Source: Candidatus Kerfeldbacteria bacterium
GTDB taxonomy: Bacteria > Patescibacteriota > Patescibacteriia > Veblenbacterales > UBA10138
Direction of reading: 5' to 3'
Assembly: GCA_016217875.1 (NCBI GenBank)
Contig: JACRFN010000126.1
Span: 1-15,891, forward strand
DNA length: 15,891 bases
Part shown: positions 1 to 5,560 of the stretch, piece after piece
How positions within the stretch are numbered: position 1 is the first letter of the stretch
Layout of the letters: each line of letters starts with the position of its first letter
Program-made: the position numbers and the translations under genes
Notes under the pieces: generated by a model
What the model was told of the DNA's origin: nothing
The model's database searches: none
The model's input: the letters and a program-made list of their open reading frames with translations, nothing else

Positions 1-102
1 AGGTTTTTGCCGAAGATTATCTTCCTTAATTGTTTTTTAATCTTAACTTCAGTTGGTATTTGGCTTAGAAGAGCGATCATAGAACAAGGGGTTAAGAATT
101 AA
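1..102 (+). CDS. C-terminal end of an unidentified membrane protein (partial)
   Basis: Frame 1 is open from the first base to a TAA at 100-102 and gives 33 residues. They contain a hydrophobic stretch of about 17 residues (IIFLNCFLILTSVGIWL) followed by a basic and polar tail (LRRAIIEQGVKN). That is the shape of a last transmembrane helix with a short positively charged cytoplasmic end, so a membrane-protein gene probably enters from the left. The family cannot be named from so little sequence. A chance open frame of this length is possible, so confidence is low. Confidence 0.35.
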   Translation, partial: RFLPKIIFLNCFLILTSVGIWLRRAIIEQGVKN

Positions 103-255
103 CATCCTCATTATCCCTGTTCCAACTGACCTAGTATACCCAAATATCGTACATTCAAACCCGAAGTGCAACACCTGTTAGCGTACCTATACAAGCATAC
201 AAAGGGTACTTTAAGACTGCAGGGTAAATTTAACCAAATCCGAAAAAATGTAAAA

Positions 256-282
256 AATCTAATTATTTTAGCTAATTAGATT
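256..282 (-). terminator. AT-rich hairpin with flanking T runs on the minus strand
   Basis: AATCTAATTA (256-265) and TAATTAGATT (273-282) are exact reverse complements around a 7-nt loop. On the minus strand the stem is followed by two T runs (complement of 240-255). The stem is AT-only and therefore weak, so this may be a backup terminator or just an AT-rich inverted repeat. Confidence 0.3.
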
Positions 283-376
283 CTGTAATTCCCCCCGAGC
301 CGGACAGGCGTTGTTGGCCCCCCATCAAACGACGGTTGGGGACAAAAAGCGGCTGGACGGCAGATTTGACTAATGG

Positions 377-406
377 CGGAAAAGTGTCCGGCCGGACACT
401 TTTCCG
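377..406. repeat. 30-bp perfect palindrome centred on TGTCCGGCCGGACA
   Basis: The 15 bases 377-391 are the exact reverse complement of 392-406, with no spacer. The central 14 bp, TGTCCGGCCGGACA, recur at the centre of the 40-bp palindrome at 6175-6214, while the arms differ. It lies outside any gene. Without a loop it is an odd terminator and could be a protein-binding site or part of a dispersed palindromic repeat family. Confidence 0.8.
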
Positions 407-477
407 AAGGAGAGGAAATTGAAAAAGAAAAATAACTAACCATTAACTCCCAAAAGACCAGGCGGCAAGAAAAACAA

Positions 478-515
478 GAGAGGGTCACCCCGATGGTCAT
501 CGGGGTGACCCTCTC
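478..515 (-). terminator. Rho-independent terminator of the 736-aa/386-aa unit
   Basis: An 18-bp perfect stem (478-495 with 498-515) is followed on the minus strand by TTGTTTTTCTT. It lies about 60 bp beyond the stop codon of the 386-aa gene and after a first hairpin. The outer arm sequence GAGGGTCA/TGACCCTC is shared with the hairpin at 5615-5650, so these terminators may come from one repeat family. Confidence 0.7.
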
Positions 516-532
516 GCTCACACTTTTTGTTT

Positions 533-565
533 AAGGCTAAGCCTCCTCCGGCGAGGCTTAGCCTT
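533..565. terminator. 13-bp hairpin just downstream of the 386-aa gene
   Basis: AAGGCTAAGCCTC (533-545) pairs exactly with GAGGCTTAGCCTT (553-565) around a 7-nt loop. It begins 10 bp past the leftward stop codon. On the minus strand it is followed by A-rich sequence, and on the plus strand by GCAGTTTTTG. It could therefore terminate rightward transcription, or act as a 3'-end stabiliser for the leftward mRNA together with 478-515. Confidence 0.5.
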
Positions 566-575
566 GCAGTTTTTG

Positions 576-1736
576 TTATCGCTTGGCGCCGGAGTAAGCA
601 ATGGCACGCACCGCGTCCCAATCAGTAGCCGTCGCCGGGCTCTTGCTATAAATAGCCTTAAAGCTCTTGATAGCGGCTTTTTCTGAGTTGAGATTGCGCG
701 TGGCCGTACGCAGGCCGTAGGCCATCACGTTGATAGCCGCGTCGTCATTGGCTTGAGCAGTATTGGGCGCCCTTAAGTATATCTTCTTAAAGGTGGCTTC
801 AACTACTTTTTCACGCGCCTCGTTGGTTTGGCTGGGGAAACGGCCGTTAGCTATTTTGATGACGTCAGACCAGTCAGCGTCGCTTTGCGGCACCTTGCCG
901 AAAGCGGCGCGATAACTGTTAACGACCCCAGCCCGCTCCCCGGCTCCCAAAACCGTGGTGGTGGGCGTGCCGTAGGTGACAAAGTTCACCACCGCGGCTT
1001 TGGCCGCGGCCGGCGTGCCGGACACTACGACGCGGGCCACGATAGTTGACTCATAGCGCTGTTCCAGGCCTTGGTCGCGCGCCTTCCCCACCTCAGCGGC
1101 CAAAGCCTCAGGCGCGGCCGTAGTCACCGTAGCCGCCTCCTGCGTAATAGTCACGATCTGCGCCGCACGAGCCTCTTCAGTAGAGGTCGGGGCTGGCGTA
1201 GGCGTGGGTGTAGGCGTAGGGGTCGGAGTCGGAGTAGGTGTGGGTGTCGGCGTTGGTGTGGGAGTAGGTGTGGGTGTCGGCGCCGGAGCCGGGGCTGACG
1301 GACCACTACTGCTAGGCGAACCGCCACCACCAGTAGTATACACGCAAGCGGCAGAAGTCGGCGTAAGAGTGATGGTCTCACTTGATGATGCCGGCGAGAT
1401 GGTAACCGTGGTTATACTGCTAGAGCTGCAAGACGTTGACACAGAAGTTGCTACCGTGGCGCCGCTGTTGCTTAAGTTGCGGGCTGAAGAACTCACGGTA
1501 AAAGTACTGCCGACCGGCACTGTCACCACTATATTGCCGGTATTAACAGTCAACGAATCAGCCACCGAGCCGGATACCACTGTCAGGTTAATAGCCGGAT
1601 TGTCCAGCGGCACCGTGGTGTCGGTGGTAAAGTTCAAGTCCGCGGCCGAAGCATAACCGGCCAGGGCCAAGCTCAAGGCCGACACGGCCAACCCAATTCC
1701 CCAACGCCATTTTCTTAAATTGAATATTTTGTACAT
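576..1736 (-). CDS. Secreted surface protein with Thr-Pro linker and three C-terminal DW-type repeats (hypothetical)
   Basis: A 386-residue exported protein of unknown function. Residues 1-31 form a signal peptide: basic MYKIFNLRKWRW, a hydrophobic core and an AxA-type cleavage site at YASA. Residues 32-140 are Ser/Thr/Val-rich, probably beta, with two cysteines that could form a disulfide. Residues 147-182 are a low-complexity (TP)n linker like those that span envelope polymers. The C-terminal part carries three degenerate modules of about 45 residues with the pattern F..iY...P....DW..v..iAyG, at roughly 270-300, 312-346 and 357-386. It follows the 736-aa gene by 43 bp, in which a hairpin ends 2 nt before this ATG. 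No Shine-Dalgarno is seen. It is probably co-transcribed with that gene and ends at the hairpins 478-565. The C-terminal modules may be a wall- or S-layer-anchoring element (inference). Confidence 0.85.
   Translation of the reverse strand: MYKIFNLRKWRWGIGLAVSALSLALAGYASAADLNFTTDTTVPLDNPAINLTVVSGSVADSLTVNTGNIVVTVPVGSTFTVSSSARNLSNSGATVATSVSTSCSSSSITTVTISPASSSETITLTPTSAACVYTTGGGGSPSSSGPSAPAPAPTPTPTPTPTPTPTPTPTPTPTPTPTPTPAPTSTEEARAAQIVTITQEAATVTTAAPEALAAEVGKARDQGLEQRYESTIVARVVVSGTPAAAKAAVVNFVTYGTPTTTVLGAGERAGVVNSYRAAFGKVPQSDADWSDVIKIANGRFPSQTNEAREKVVEATFKKIYLRAPNTAQANDDAAINVMAYGLRTATRNLNSEKAAIKSFKAIYSKSPATATDWDAVRAIAYSGAKR
1190..1297 (-). repeat. Thr-Pro dipeptide repeat tract inside the 386-aa gene
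   Basis: A run of alternating Pro with Ala or Thr, mostly TP, encoded with mixed synonymous codons (ACA, ACG, ACC, ACT; CCA, CCC, CCG, CCT). At the protein level it is a rigid extended linker. The codon mixing breaks up a pure DNA repeat and should reduce slippage. Confidence 0.8.
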
Positions 1737-1738
1737 AG

Positions 1739-1779
1739 GCGTGGTTGTTAATTAAAAAATCAAATCAACAAACCCACGC
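1739..1779 (-). promoter_or_regulatory. Hairpin between the 736-aa stop and the 386-aa start
   Basis: GCGTGGTTGTT (1739-1749) pairs with AACAAACCCACGC (1767-1779): 11 pairs interrupted by a small bulge, with a loop of about 17 nt containing an AT-rich run. On the message it begins at the upstream stop codon and ends 2 nt before the ATG at 1736, filling the intergenic space. It could limit translation of the downstream gene or protect processed mRNA ends. With no T run after the stem it is unlikely to be a full terminator. Confidence 0.55.
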
Positions 1780-3990
1780 TTAGTTCATTAGCAACCAGGC
1801 AGAACCGGCGGTGTTACAAACATATACTTTGTCAACTGTCATGTTACCGGCTGTAGTCGTAGCCAAATAAATCCTACCCGGGACACCAGTACAGGCTGCA
1901 TCAGCCAAGCCAACGCCCGATTGAATGATTACTGACGAAGCGCCGCTAAAATTAGCTGAACCAGTAGTAGTGATGTTCGCCGCGCCAAAGCTGATAGTAC
2001 CGTTTGTTGCGTTGCTGATAATTTCATCATTCTGCAAACGAATGTCAGCTTGCTGGAAGGTGTTGCCACCATTGGTGAGTTGCCCCCCGATAGGCCCGCC
2101 AGGGCCAGCGCCAAAGTCCAACCCGTAATCAAAGTTATAGCCCGCGGTTGAGCTTTGATCTATGACTTTGAAGGCAGCGCCGGCGGTGTTGGAAGCGCCA
2201 TCTCCCTGCAAAAGCGCTACCACAGCGGCGGTTGCTTTCTTTCTGGCATTAGTGCTTTTTTCTATCTGCGCGATTAATGCCGCATCAATAATGTCATTCG
2301 CCAGGGTGGCGCCAGTATCAACATAGCTCGTCGCCAAAACACCAGTCACAAAATTCGGATCCCCTCCATCAGCACCGCTAGTAACGCCAGTCCCGATATT
2401 AATTTGACCGACAGAGCCGTAAGCATTCGCTATTGTACCTCCAGTTACCGTGACACCGGTACTTGCGCCCCAAAGCTCCTGGGCAGTAGCCACGCCACCG
2501 GATTTGGTAACGCCGCTGTATATACCCTGAACCGTGCCTTGCGTTCCACCGGTTACAACTATTCTAGCATCTACTCCTTTTACAAAGGTATCAGCGCCGG
2601 CAAAGTTTGTGGTTAGGTGTGTTCCAAAACCATAAACCCTGTCAGTCTGCGCTCCGACATCTAGGATCGCGGTGGAGGTGCCAGCGGTGAAGAACTTAAC
2701 ACCAGTAGTGCCTATTGCGGCCGGAACTATATTTATATTCTTACCCGTGAAATTTCCAGTAAACTTCAAATTAGCTGCTCCGAGGTTGATAGTACCGTCA
2801 GTCTTGTTATCAATCGTCTCGTCGTTCATAAGGCGAATATCAGCCTGTGCGAAAGTATTGCCGCTTATGCCAGCCATACCACCAATAGGGCCACCCGCGC
2901 CAGAGCCCATATCAAGACCATAATCATAGTTACCAAAACTTTGTCTATTGTCTATAACTTTAAAGGCAGCGCCTACGTTAACGGTTGTACCGTTATCTCC
3001 TTGCAATATCGCTGCTATAGCAGCATCTGCTTTTGCTCTATTATTAGAACTTTGTTCTATTTGTCCAATTATTGCCGCATCAATCATGTCATCTGCTAAT
3101 GTAGCACTAGTATCTACATAAGTTGACCCAAGTACACCAACAATAAAGTTAGGGTCGCCACCATCAGGACCAACTGTCCCGGCTGCGCCTACACTAACAG
3201 TACCAACTGTTCCATACATATTCATTGCTGTGCCACCTGTAATTGTTGAAGCGAAACTTCCACCCCACAATTCCTGGGCAGCAGCAACACCACCTGATTT
3301 TGTAACACTAGCATATGCACTCTGAACGTTCCCTTGTGTTCCACCAGTTACAACTATTCGACTATCAAGTCCTTTGACCCAGGTGTCAGCGCCGGCAAAA
3401 TTCGTGGTTAGGTGCGTACCAAAACCATAAACCCTGTCAGTTTGCGCTCCGACATCCAGAATTGCAGTAGAGGTGCCAGCCGTAAAGAATTTAACACCAG
3501 CCGTACCAATTGAGGCCGGAACTATATTTATATTTTTACCAGTGAAATTTCCGGTAAACTTTAAGTTGGCTGCTGCAAGGTCAATCGTTCCGTCAGTTGA
3601 GTTATCAATAGTTTCGGCATTGGCCAGCGTAATAACGCCGGCGTTTGTAACCTTGAACTTGCTGGTGCCGCCCACCTGAAAGTCCACAAAATTGCCAGTA
3701 AAGGTGGCCGGGTTAATGCCGATGTAGGTGCCGTTGGCCGAGCCTCCGGCAATCACCGGCCCGAGTTGGACCAGCGACAGAACGGCCGAAGCGGCCGGCG
3801 CGCCTGAGGCGATAATAGTAGCGGCGCCGGTTTGGGTTGAAGTAACGCTGCCGGCGGTGCTAATGCTGGTGCCGATTGAGGTAGCGGCAAAAGCGGTCGT
3901 AGCGACGAGCGCCATAACCAGTGCTAACACTGGCACGGCCAGGCGCTGCCAGCGCTTGCGTGAATTTTGAGATAAGAGATTTATTGTCAT
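1780..3990 (-). CDS. Secreted repeat protein, beta-rich, fibre-like (hypothetical)
   Basis: A 736-residue exported protein. Residues 1-35 are a signal peptide with a basic N-region (RKRWQR) and an AFA cleavage site. Residues 36-123 include GTYIGINPATFTGNFVDFQV and TSKFKVTNAG, a glycine-rich beta pattern resembling phage tail-fibre and cell-surface stalk segments. Then come two near-identical units of 265 residues (about 124-388 and 389-653), each opening with N.ETIDN..DGTI and closing with a GLD.G.G.GGPIGG segment and QADIRL. A short third copy starts at NDEIISN. The C-terminus (GRIYLATTT...KVYVCNTAGSAWLLMN) looks like a small disulfide-capped end domain. Ala/Gly/Thr/Asn content is high, with few charged residues, as expected of a displayed filament or fibre. 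The start has no SD; the upstream leader has CTCTTACTC-type repeats. Transcription probably begins at the promoter 4389-4416. Function is unknown. Confidence 0.85.
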   Translation of the reverse strand: MTINLLSQNSRKRWQRLAVPVLALVMALVATTAFAATSIGTSISTAGSVTSTQTGAATIIASGAPAASAVLSLVQLGPVIAGGSANGTYIGINPATFTGNFVDFQVGGTSKFKVTNAGVITLANAETIDNSTDGTIDLAAANLKFTGNFTGKNINIVPASIGTAGVKFFTAGTSTAILDVGAQTDRVYGFGTHLTTNFAGADTWVKGLDSRIVVTGGTQGNVQSAYASVTKSGGVAAAQELWGGSFASTITGGTAMNMYGTVGTVSVGAAGTVGPDGGDPNFIVGVLGSTYVDTSATLADDMIDAAIIGQIEQSSNNRAKADAAIAAILQGDNGTTVNVGAAFKVIDNRQSFGNYDYGLDMGSGAGGPIGGMAGISGNTFAQADIRLMNDETIDNKTDGTINLGAANLKFTGNFTGKNINIVPAAIGTTGVKFFTAGTSTAILDVGAQTDRVYGFGTHLTTNFAGADTFVKGVDARIVVTGGTQGTVQGIYSGVTKSGGVATAQELWGASTGVTVTGGTIANAYGSVGQINIGTGVTSGADGGDPNFVTGVLATSYVDTGATLANDIIDAALIAQIEKSTNARKKATAAVVALLQGDGASNTAGAAFKVIDQSSTAGYNFDYGLDFGAGPGGPIGGQLTNGGNTFQQADIRLQNDEIISNATNGTISFGAANITTTGSANFSGASSVIIQSGVGLADAACTGVPGRIYLATTTAGNMTVDKVYVCNTAGSAWLLMN
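2032..3621 (-). repeat. Two tandem 795-bp direct repeats inside the 736-aa gene
   Basis: Unit 1 (about 2827-3621) and unit 2 (about 2032-2826) align in frame with an offset of 795 bp (265 codons), fixed for example by the shared CCAAAACCATAAACCCTG at 2624 and 3419. DNA identity is high by eye in the first 250 bp of each unit and lower in the second half, where unit 1 is more AT-rich. Confidence 0.8.
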
Positions 3991-4033
3991 AATTTAGTAA
4001 GAGTTAAGAGTAAGAGTTAATAATTATTTCATG

Positions 4034-4321
4034 TTAGCCGTCCGGAGGGGAGAGCTCATAATGGTTCTGGATTCCCGCTTGCGCGAGAATGACAGAAACG
4101 CTCAGCTGCCACCGGAACACGCGCCCCGCGAACATGCTCAAGGTAAACCCCTCGGCATGGCTCGGGGTAAACAAGCAACTCGACCAGATTGCCTGCCAAT
4201 TCTGTATTGTTTGATTGTTATTTAGATATTCAAAAAATGACGGCCATTCAACAAGCTCCTGGCTCGCGGCAGTAACACTATTTTGTGGATGCCTCCTTAA
4301 ACTTAAATTCAAATTCCACAT
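4034..4321 (-). CDS. Short SD-led ORF upstream of the 736-aa gene (doubtful)
   Basis: The ATG at 4321 is preceded by GGAGGTGA with ideal spacing, the best Shine-Dalgarno in the window, and the frame runs 95 codons to a TAA 43 bp before the 736-aa start. A GTG two codons upstream (4327) overlaps the SD and is less likely. The product (MWNLNLSLRRHPQ...) has no recognised domain and no signal peptide. Its C-terminal SVILAQAGIQ is the translation of a widespread ATTCCCGC-type intergenic repeat (4069-4093), which argues that at least the 3' part is not ancestral coding sequence. It may be a leader peptide that opens the transcript for ribosomes, a small protein, or an accident. Confidence 0.35.
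   Translation of the reverse strand: MWNLNLSLRRHPQNSVTAASQELVEWPSFFEYLNNNQTIQNWQAIWSSCLFTPSHAEGFTLSMFAGRVFRWQLSVSVILAQAGIQNHYELSPPDG
4069..4093. repeat. ATTCCCGC...GAGAATGAC intergenic repeat, copy 1
   Basis: GGATTCCCGC (4069-4078), a short spacer, then GCGAGAATGAC form the imperfect inverted repeat known in many bacterial genomes as a small ATTCCC/GGGAAT element (dRS3-like in Neisseria). Related copies lie at 4591-4688. Here it falls inside the 3' part of the doubtful ORF 4034-4321. Confidence 0.5.
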
Positions 4322-4323
4322 TT

Positions 4324-4331
4324 TCACCTCC
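4324..4331 (-). promoter_or_regulatory. Strong Shine-Dalgarno GGAGGTGA
   Basis: The complement of 4324-4331 reads GGAGGTGA and stands just before the ATG at 4321. Most other starts in this window lack such a site, so its presence here marks a real translation start or a structured leader element. The preceding ACCTC can pair with GAGGT, so it may be partly masked. Confidence 0.55.
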
Positions 4332-4338
4332 GAGGTTG

Positions 4339-4367
4339 GTGGTTAAATCTTTTATAGATTAAACCAC
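4339..4367 (-). promoter_or_regulatory. Leader hairpin next to the SD
   Basis: GTGGTTAAATCT (4339-4350) and AGATTAAACCAC (4356-4367) pair in 11 of 12 positions around a 5-nt loop. The hairpin lies in the predicted 5' leader between the promoter (4389-4416) and the SD (4324-4331), about 8 nt from the SD. A role in mRNA stability or translational control is inferred. Confidence 0.5.
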
Positions 4368-4388
4368 ACTTCTTGTTAACCTGCACTA

Positions 4389-4416
4389 AGTATATAAAGT
4401 ATACAACCTATGTCAA
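4389..4416 (-). promoter_or_regulatory. Sigma-70 promoter TTGACA-N16-TATACT
   Basis: On the minus strand TTGACA (complement of 4411-4416) is followed after 16 nt by TATACT (complement of 4389-4394), a near-consensus housekeeping promoter. The predicted start is near 4382, giving a leader of about 60 nt before the SD-led ORF, then the 736-aa and 386-aa genes. A GTATAC hexamer lies inside the spacer (4399-4404). Confidence 0.65.
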
Positions 4417-4434
4417 CGATGAACAAAGTACGGG

Positions 4435-4447
4435 ATGTGGATAACTC
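4435..4447 (-). promoter_or_regulatory. DnaA-box-like site TTATCCACA
   Basis: The complement reads GAGTTATCCACAT, which contains the consensus 9-mer TTATCCACA (4436-4444). The same 13 bases occur at 14459-14471 directly before the helix-turn-helix gene. A single box does not make an origin. Confidence 0.4.
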
Positions 4448-4511
4448 AAAAAGCAAAAGTTACTCGAGCTGCCTTGAAACGGGGGGTGAATAAAAAATGT
4501 GTTCGGAATTT

Positions 4512-4556
4512 AATCAGCAATCAGTGAACAGTAACCAGAAAACAGTAATCAGTAAT
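4512..4556. repeat. Degenerate short tandem repeats (CAGTAATCAGT type)
   Basis: Successive words such as CAGCAATCAGTGAACAGTAA, CAGAAAACAGTAATCAGTAA repeat with a period of about 7-8 bp and frequent substitutions. It is non-coding and probably slippage-derived. Confidence 0.5.
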
Positions 4557-4590
4557 AACTTGCAGATAGTCATCCTCTGTATGTTTTGTC

Positions 4591-4688
4591 TGGATTCCCC
4601 CTAGGGCTGGCGCGTTTGTCATTCCCGGCCTGATCGGGAATCTAGAAAATGACAGGAGAGAAAGCGGGAATGAACAGGAATGACATAA
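4591..4688. repeat. ATTCCC/GGGAAT repeat cluster, copies 2 and 3
   Basis: TGGATTCCCC at 4591, then TCATTCCCGG at 4619-4628 with CGGGAATCTAG and AATGACA downstream, then GCGGGAATGA and GGAATGACA at 4664-4686. These are partial, overlapping copies of the same small inverted repeat as at 4069-4093. Confidence 0.5.
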
Positions 4689-4689
4689 C

Positions 4690-4715
4690 AAAAATACCCC
4701 TTGCGGGGTATTTTT
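4690..4715. terminator. Bidirectional rho-independent terminator
   Basis: AAAAATACCCC TTGC GGGGTATTTTT: a compact GC stem with T runs on both strands. It lies between the hepT end and the divergent promoter region of the surface unit. Confidence 0.7.
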
Positions 4716-4746
4716 GGAATTTCGGAATGGTTTCAAAAACTCTGAA

Positions 4747-4870
4747 TTGACACCTATTGTTAGTCTAGCACTAAAATAGTTAGCTCACAAAAAACCAAAA
4801 CCCCGCGTGAGCGGGGCTGGTAAATCTCAGTCTGGAAACTTAAATGGTTAGGGTTGACACCTACTATTAG
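4747..4870 (+). repeat. Pair of TTGACACCTAYTRTTAG direct repeats
   Basis: TTGACACCTATTGTTAG (4747-4763) and TTGACACCTACTATTAG (4854-4870) match at 15 of 17 positions and lie 107 bp apart, flanking the hepT terminator. Each begins with a perfect -35 hexamer TTGACA pointing rightward, but no clear -10 follows at 16-18 nt. The second would fire antisense into hepT. Confidence 0.5.
4800..4815 (-). terminator. Terminator of the mntA-hepT operon
   Basis: CCCCGC GTGA GCGGGG hairpin followed on the minus strand by TTTTGGTTTTTTG. It lies about 95 bp downstream of the hepT stop codon. Confidence 0.75.
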
Positions 4871-4908
4871 GATAGGTTATCAATCTCAAAATGTCAATAG
4901 TCTAGAAA

Positions 4909-5226
4909 TTATTGCAAACTTTTCAACAGCAAAGGGACTTCATGCGTGGCCACATCAAACACAATGGCCAGATCAACATCCATATAATCGTGAACTAATC
5001 TGTCACGCATGGCTGCGGCCTTGGTCCAATCCACTGCCGAATATTGAGAGCGCGCGGCCGGGGATAACCGTTTGGAGGCTTCACCGATATTTTCAATCAG
5101 CTTCACCACGGCCAGCTGCAGCTTTTCATCGCCGACAAACTGTTCATAACCCGAGCCAGCCGTAAAGCCGATAACCTTGCGGCAAAACTCCTTAATTTCT
5201 TCCAGGTAGATACTATCTCTGTCCAT
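4909..5226 (-). CDS. hepT: HepT-like HEPN toxin (DUF86 family)
   Basis: A 105-residue, largely helical protein. The HEPN RNase motif R-x4-H-x-Y is intact as RDRLVHDY (R74, H79, Y81), and an upstream IENIGEASKRLS segment is typical of DUF86. In characterised HepT/MntA pairs HepT is an RNase toxin and MntA, a minimal nucleotidyltransferase, silences it by adding AMP to the tyrosine of this motif. Its start overlaps the end of mntA by 14 bp, so the two are translationally coupled with the antitoxin first. The start M-D-R-D is supported by this overlap. The operon ends at the 4800-4815 terminator. Toxicity of this copy is inferred from the intact motif. Confidence 0.9.
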   Translation of the reverse strand: MDRDSIYLEEIKEFCRKVIGFTAGSGYEQFVGDEKLQLAVVKLIENIGEASKRLSPAARSQYSAVDWTKAAAMRDRLVHDYMDVDLAIVFDVATHEVPLLLKSLQ

Positions 5227-5503
5227 AAAATACCTTAAGATCGCGCTCTATATGCGGCCGCAAAAATTTGTTTATGCCACCCTCGGTGAGCAAATCAATC
5301 TCACGCCCCAGCGCGGCGCGCAGGCCTTCGTCCAAATGAAGATAAGCGGAAAACGTAGGTCGTCCGCTAAATTTAACCAGAATATCCACATCACTATCCT
5401 CCCCCGCCTCACCGCGGGCATATGAACCAAACAGACCAGCGTATTCCACGCCGCAGTTTTGTAAGATAGGCCGTGTTTTTTGGGCAATTTCTTGAATATC
5501 CAT
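5213..5503 (-). CDS. mntA: MntA-like minimal nucleotidyltransferase antitoxin
   Basis: A 96-residue protein from the ATG at 5503. The frame is open 12 codons further upstream, but the M-D-I-Q start fits the family and the promoter. The nucleotidyltransferase signature GSx10DxD is complete: G26-S27 in FGSYARGE and D38-V39-D40 in SDVDILV, with a third acidic residue in REIDLL (D70). The length is normal for MNT-domain antitoxins. It is expected to AMPylate and neutralise the downstream HepT, with which it overlaps by 14 bp. A sigma-70-like promoter ends 6 nt before the start codon, so the message may be leaderless. An alternative role as a generic MNT protein is less likely given the neighbour. 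Confidence 0.9.
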   Translation of the reverse strand: MDIQEIAQKTRPILQNCGVEYAGLFGSYARGEAGEDSDVDILVKFSGRPTFSAYLHLDEGLRAALGREIDLLTEGGINKFLRPHIERDLKVFYGQR

Positions 5504-5509
5504 AGCTAT

Positions 5510-5539
5510 ATTGTAGCTTAAAACAGTCCCTGATAGCAA
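5510..5539 (-). promoter_or_regulatory. Likely promoter of mntA-hepT (TTGCTA-N18-TACAAT)
   Basis: On the minus strand TTGCTA (complement of 5534-5539) and TACAAT (complement of 5510-5515) are 18 nt apart. The -10 ends 6 nt before the ATG at 5503, which predicts a start at or very near the A of ATG. A 10-bp palindrome AGCAATTGCT overlaps the -35 and could be an operator (inference). Confidence 0.5.
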
Positions 5540-5560
5540 TTGCTTGCTTAATAGTGAATA

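Larger units (their letters stand above)
103..575. other. Non-coding region with palindromes and terminators
   Basis: No convincing gene is present. The open frames on the minus strand here are made by the palindromes and by the tail of the neighbouring gene. Contents: an AT-rich hairpin (256-282), a 30-bp perfect palindrome (377-406) and two strong hairpins (478-515 and 533-565) beyond the stop codon of the leftward 386-aa gene. No structure was found in about 103-250. Confidence 0.6.
4417..4905. other. Intergenic region with repeats and terminators
   Basis: Between the promoter of the surface-protein unit and the 3' end of hepT there is no credible gene. The leftward open frame at about 4521-4736 is translated ATTCCC repeat. 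Contents: a DnaA-box-like site (4435-4447), short CAGTAATCAGT-type degenerate repeats (4512-4556), ATTCCC/GGGAAT repeats (4591-4688), two terminators, and a pair of TTGACACCTA repeats. Confidence 0.6.

Noticed and set aside
276..621. Minus-strand open frames in the left intergenic region
   Set aside because: They translate terminator palindromes and the out-of-frame tail of the 386-aa gene.
1204..1656. 150-aa plus-strand open frame beginning with a Gly-Val repeat
   Set aside because: It is the antisense of the Thr-Pro tract and beta region of the 386-aa secreted protein, which has a signal peptide and a sensible architecture.
4521..4736. 71-aa minus-strand open frame
   Set aside because: It is composed of ATTCCC/GGGAAT repeats and a terminator hairpin.
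4854..5165. 103-aa plus-strand open frame
   Set aside because: It is antisense to hepT, whose HEPN motif and operon context are clear.
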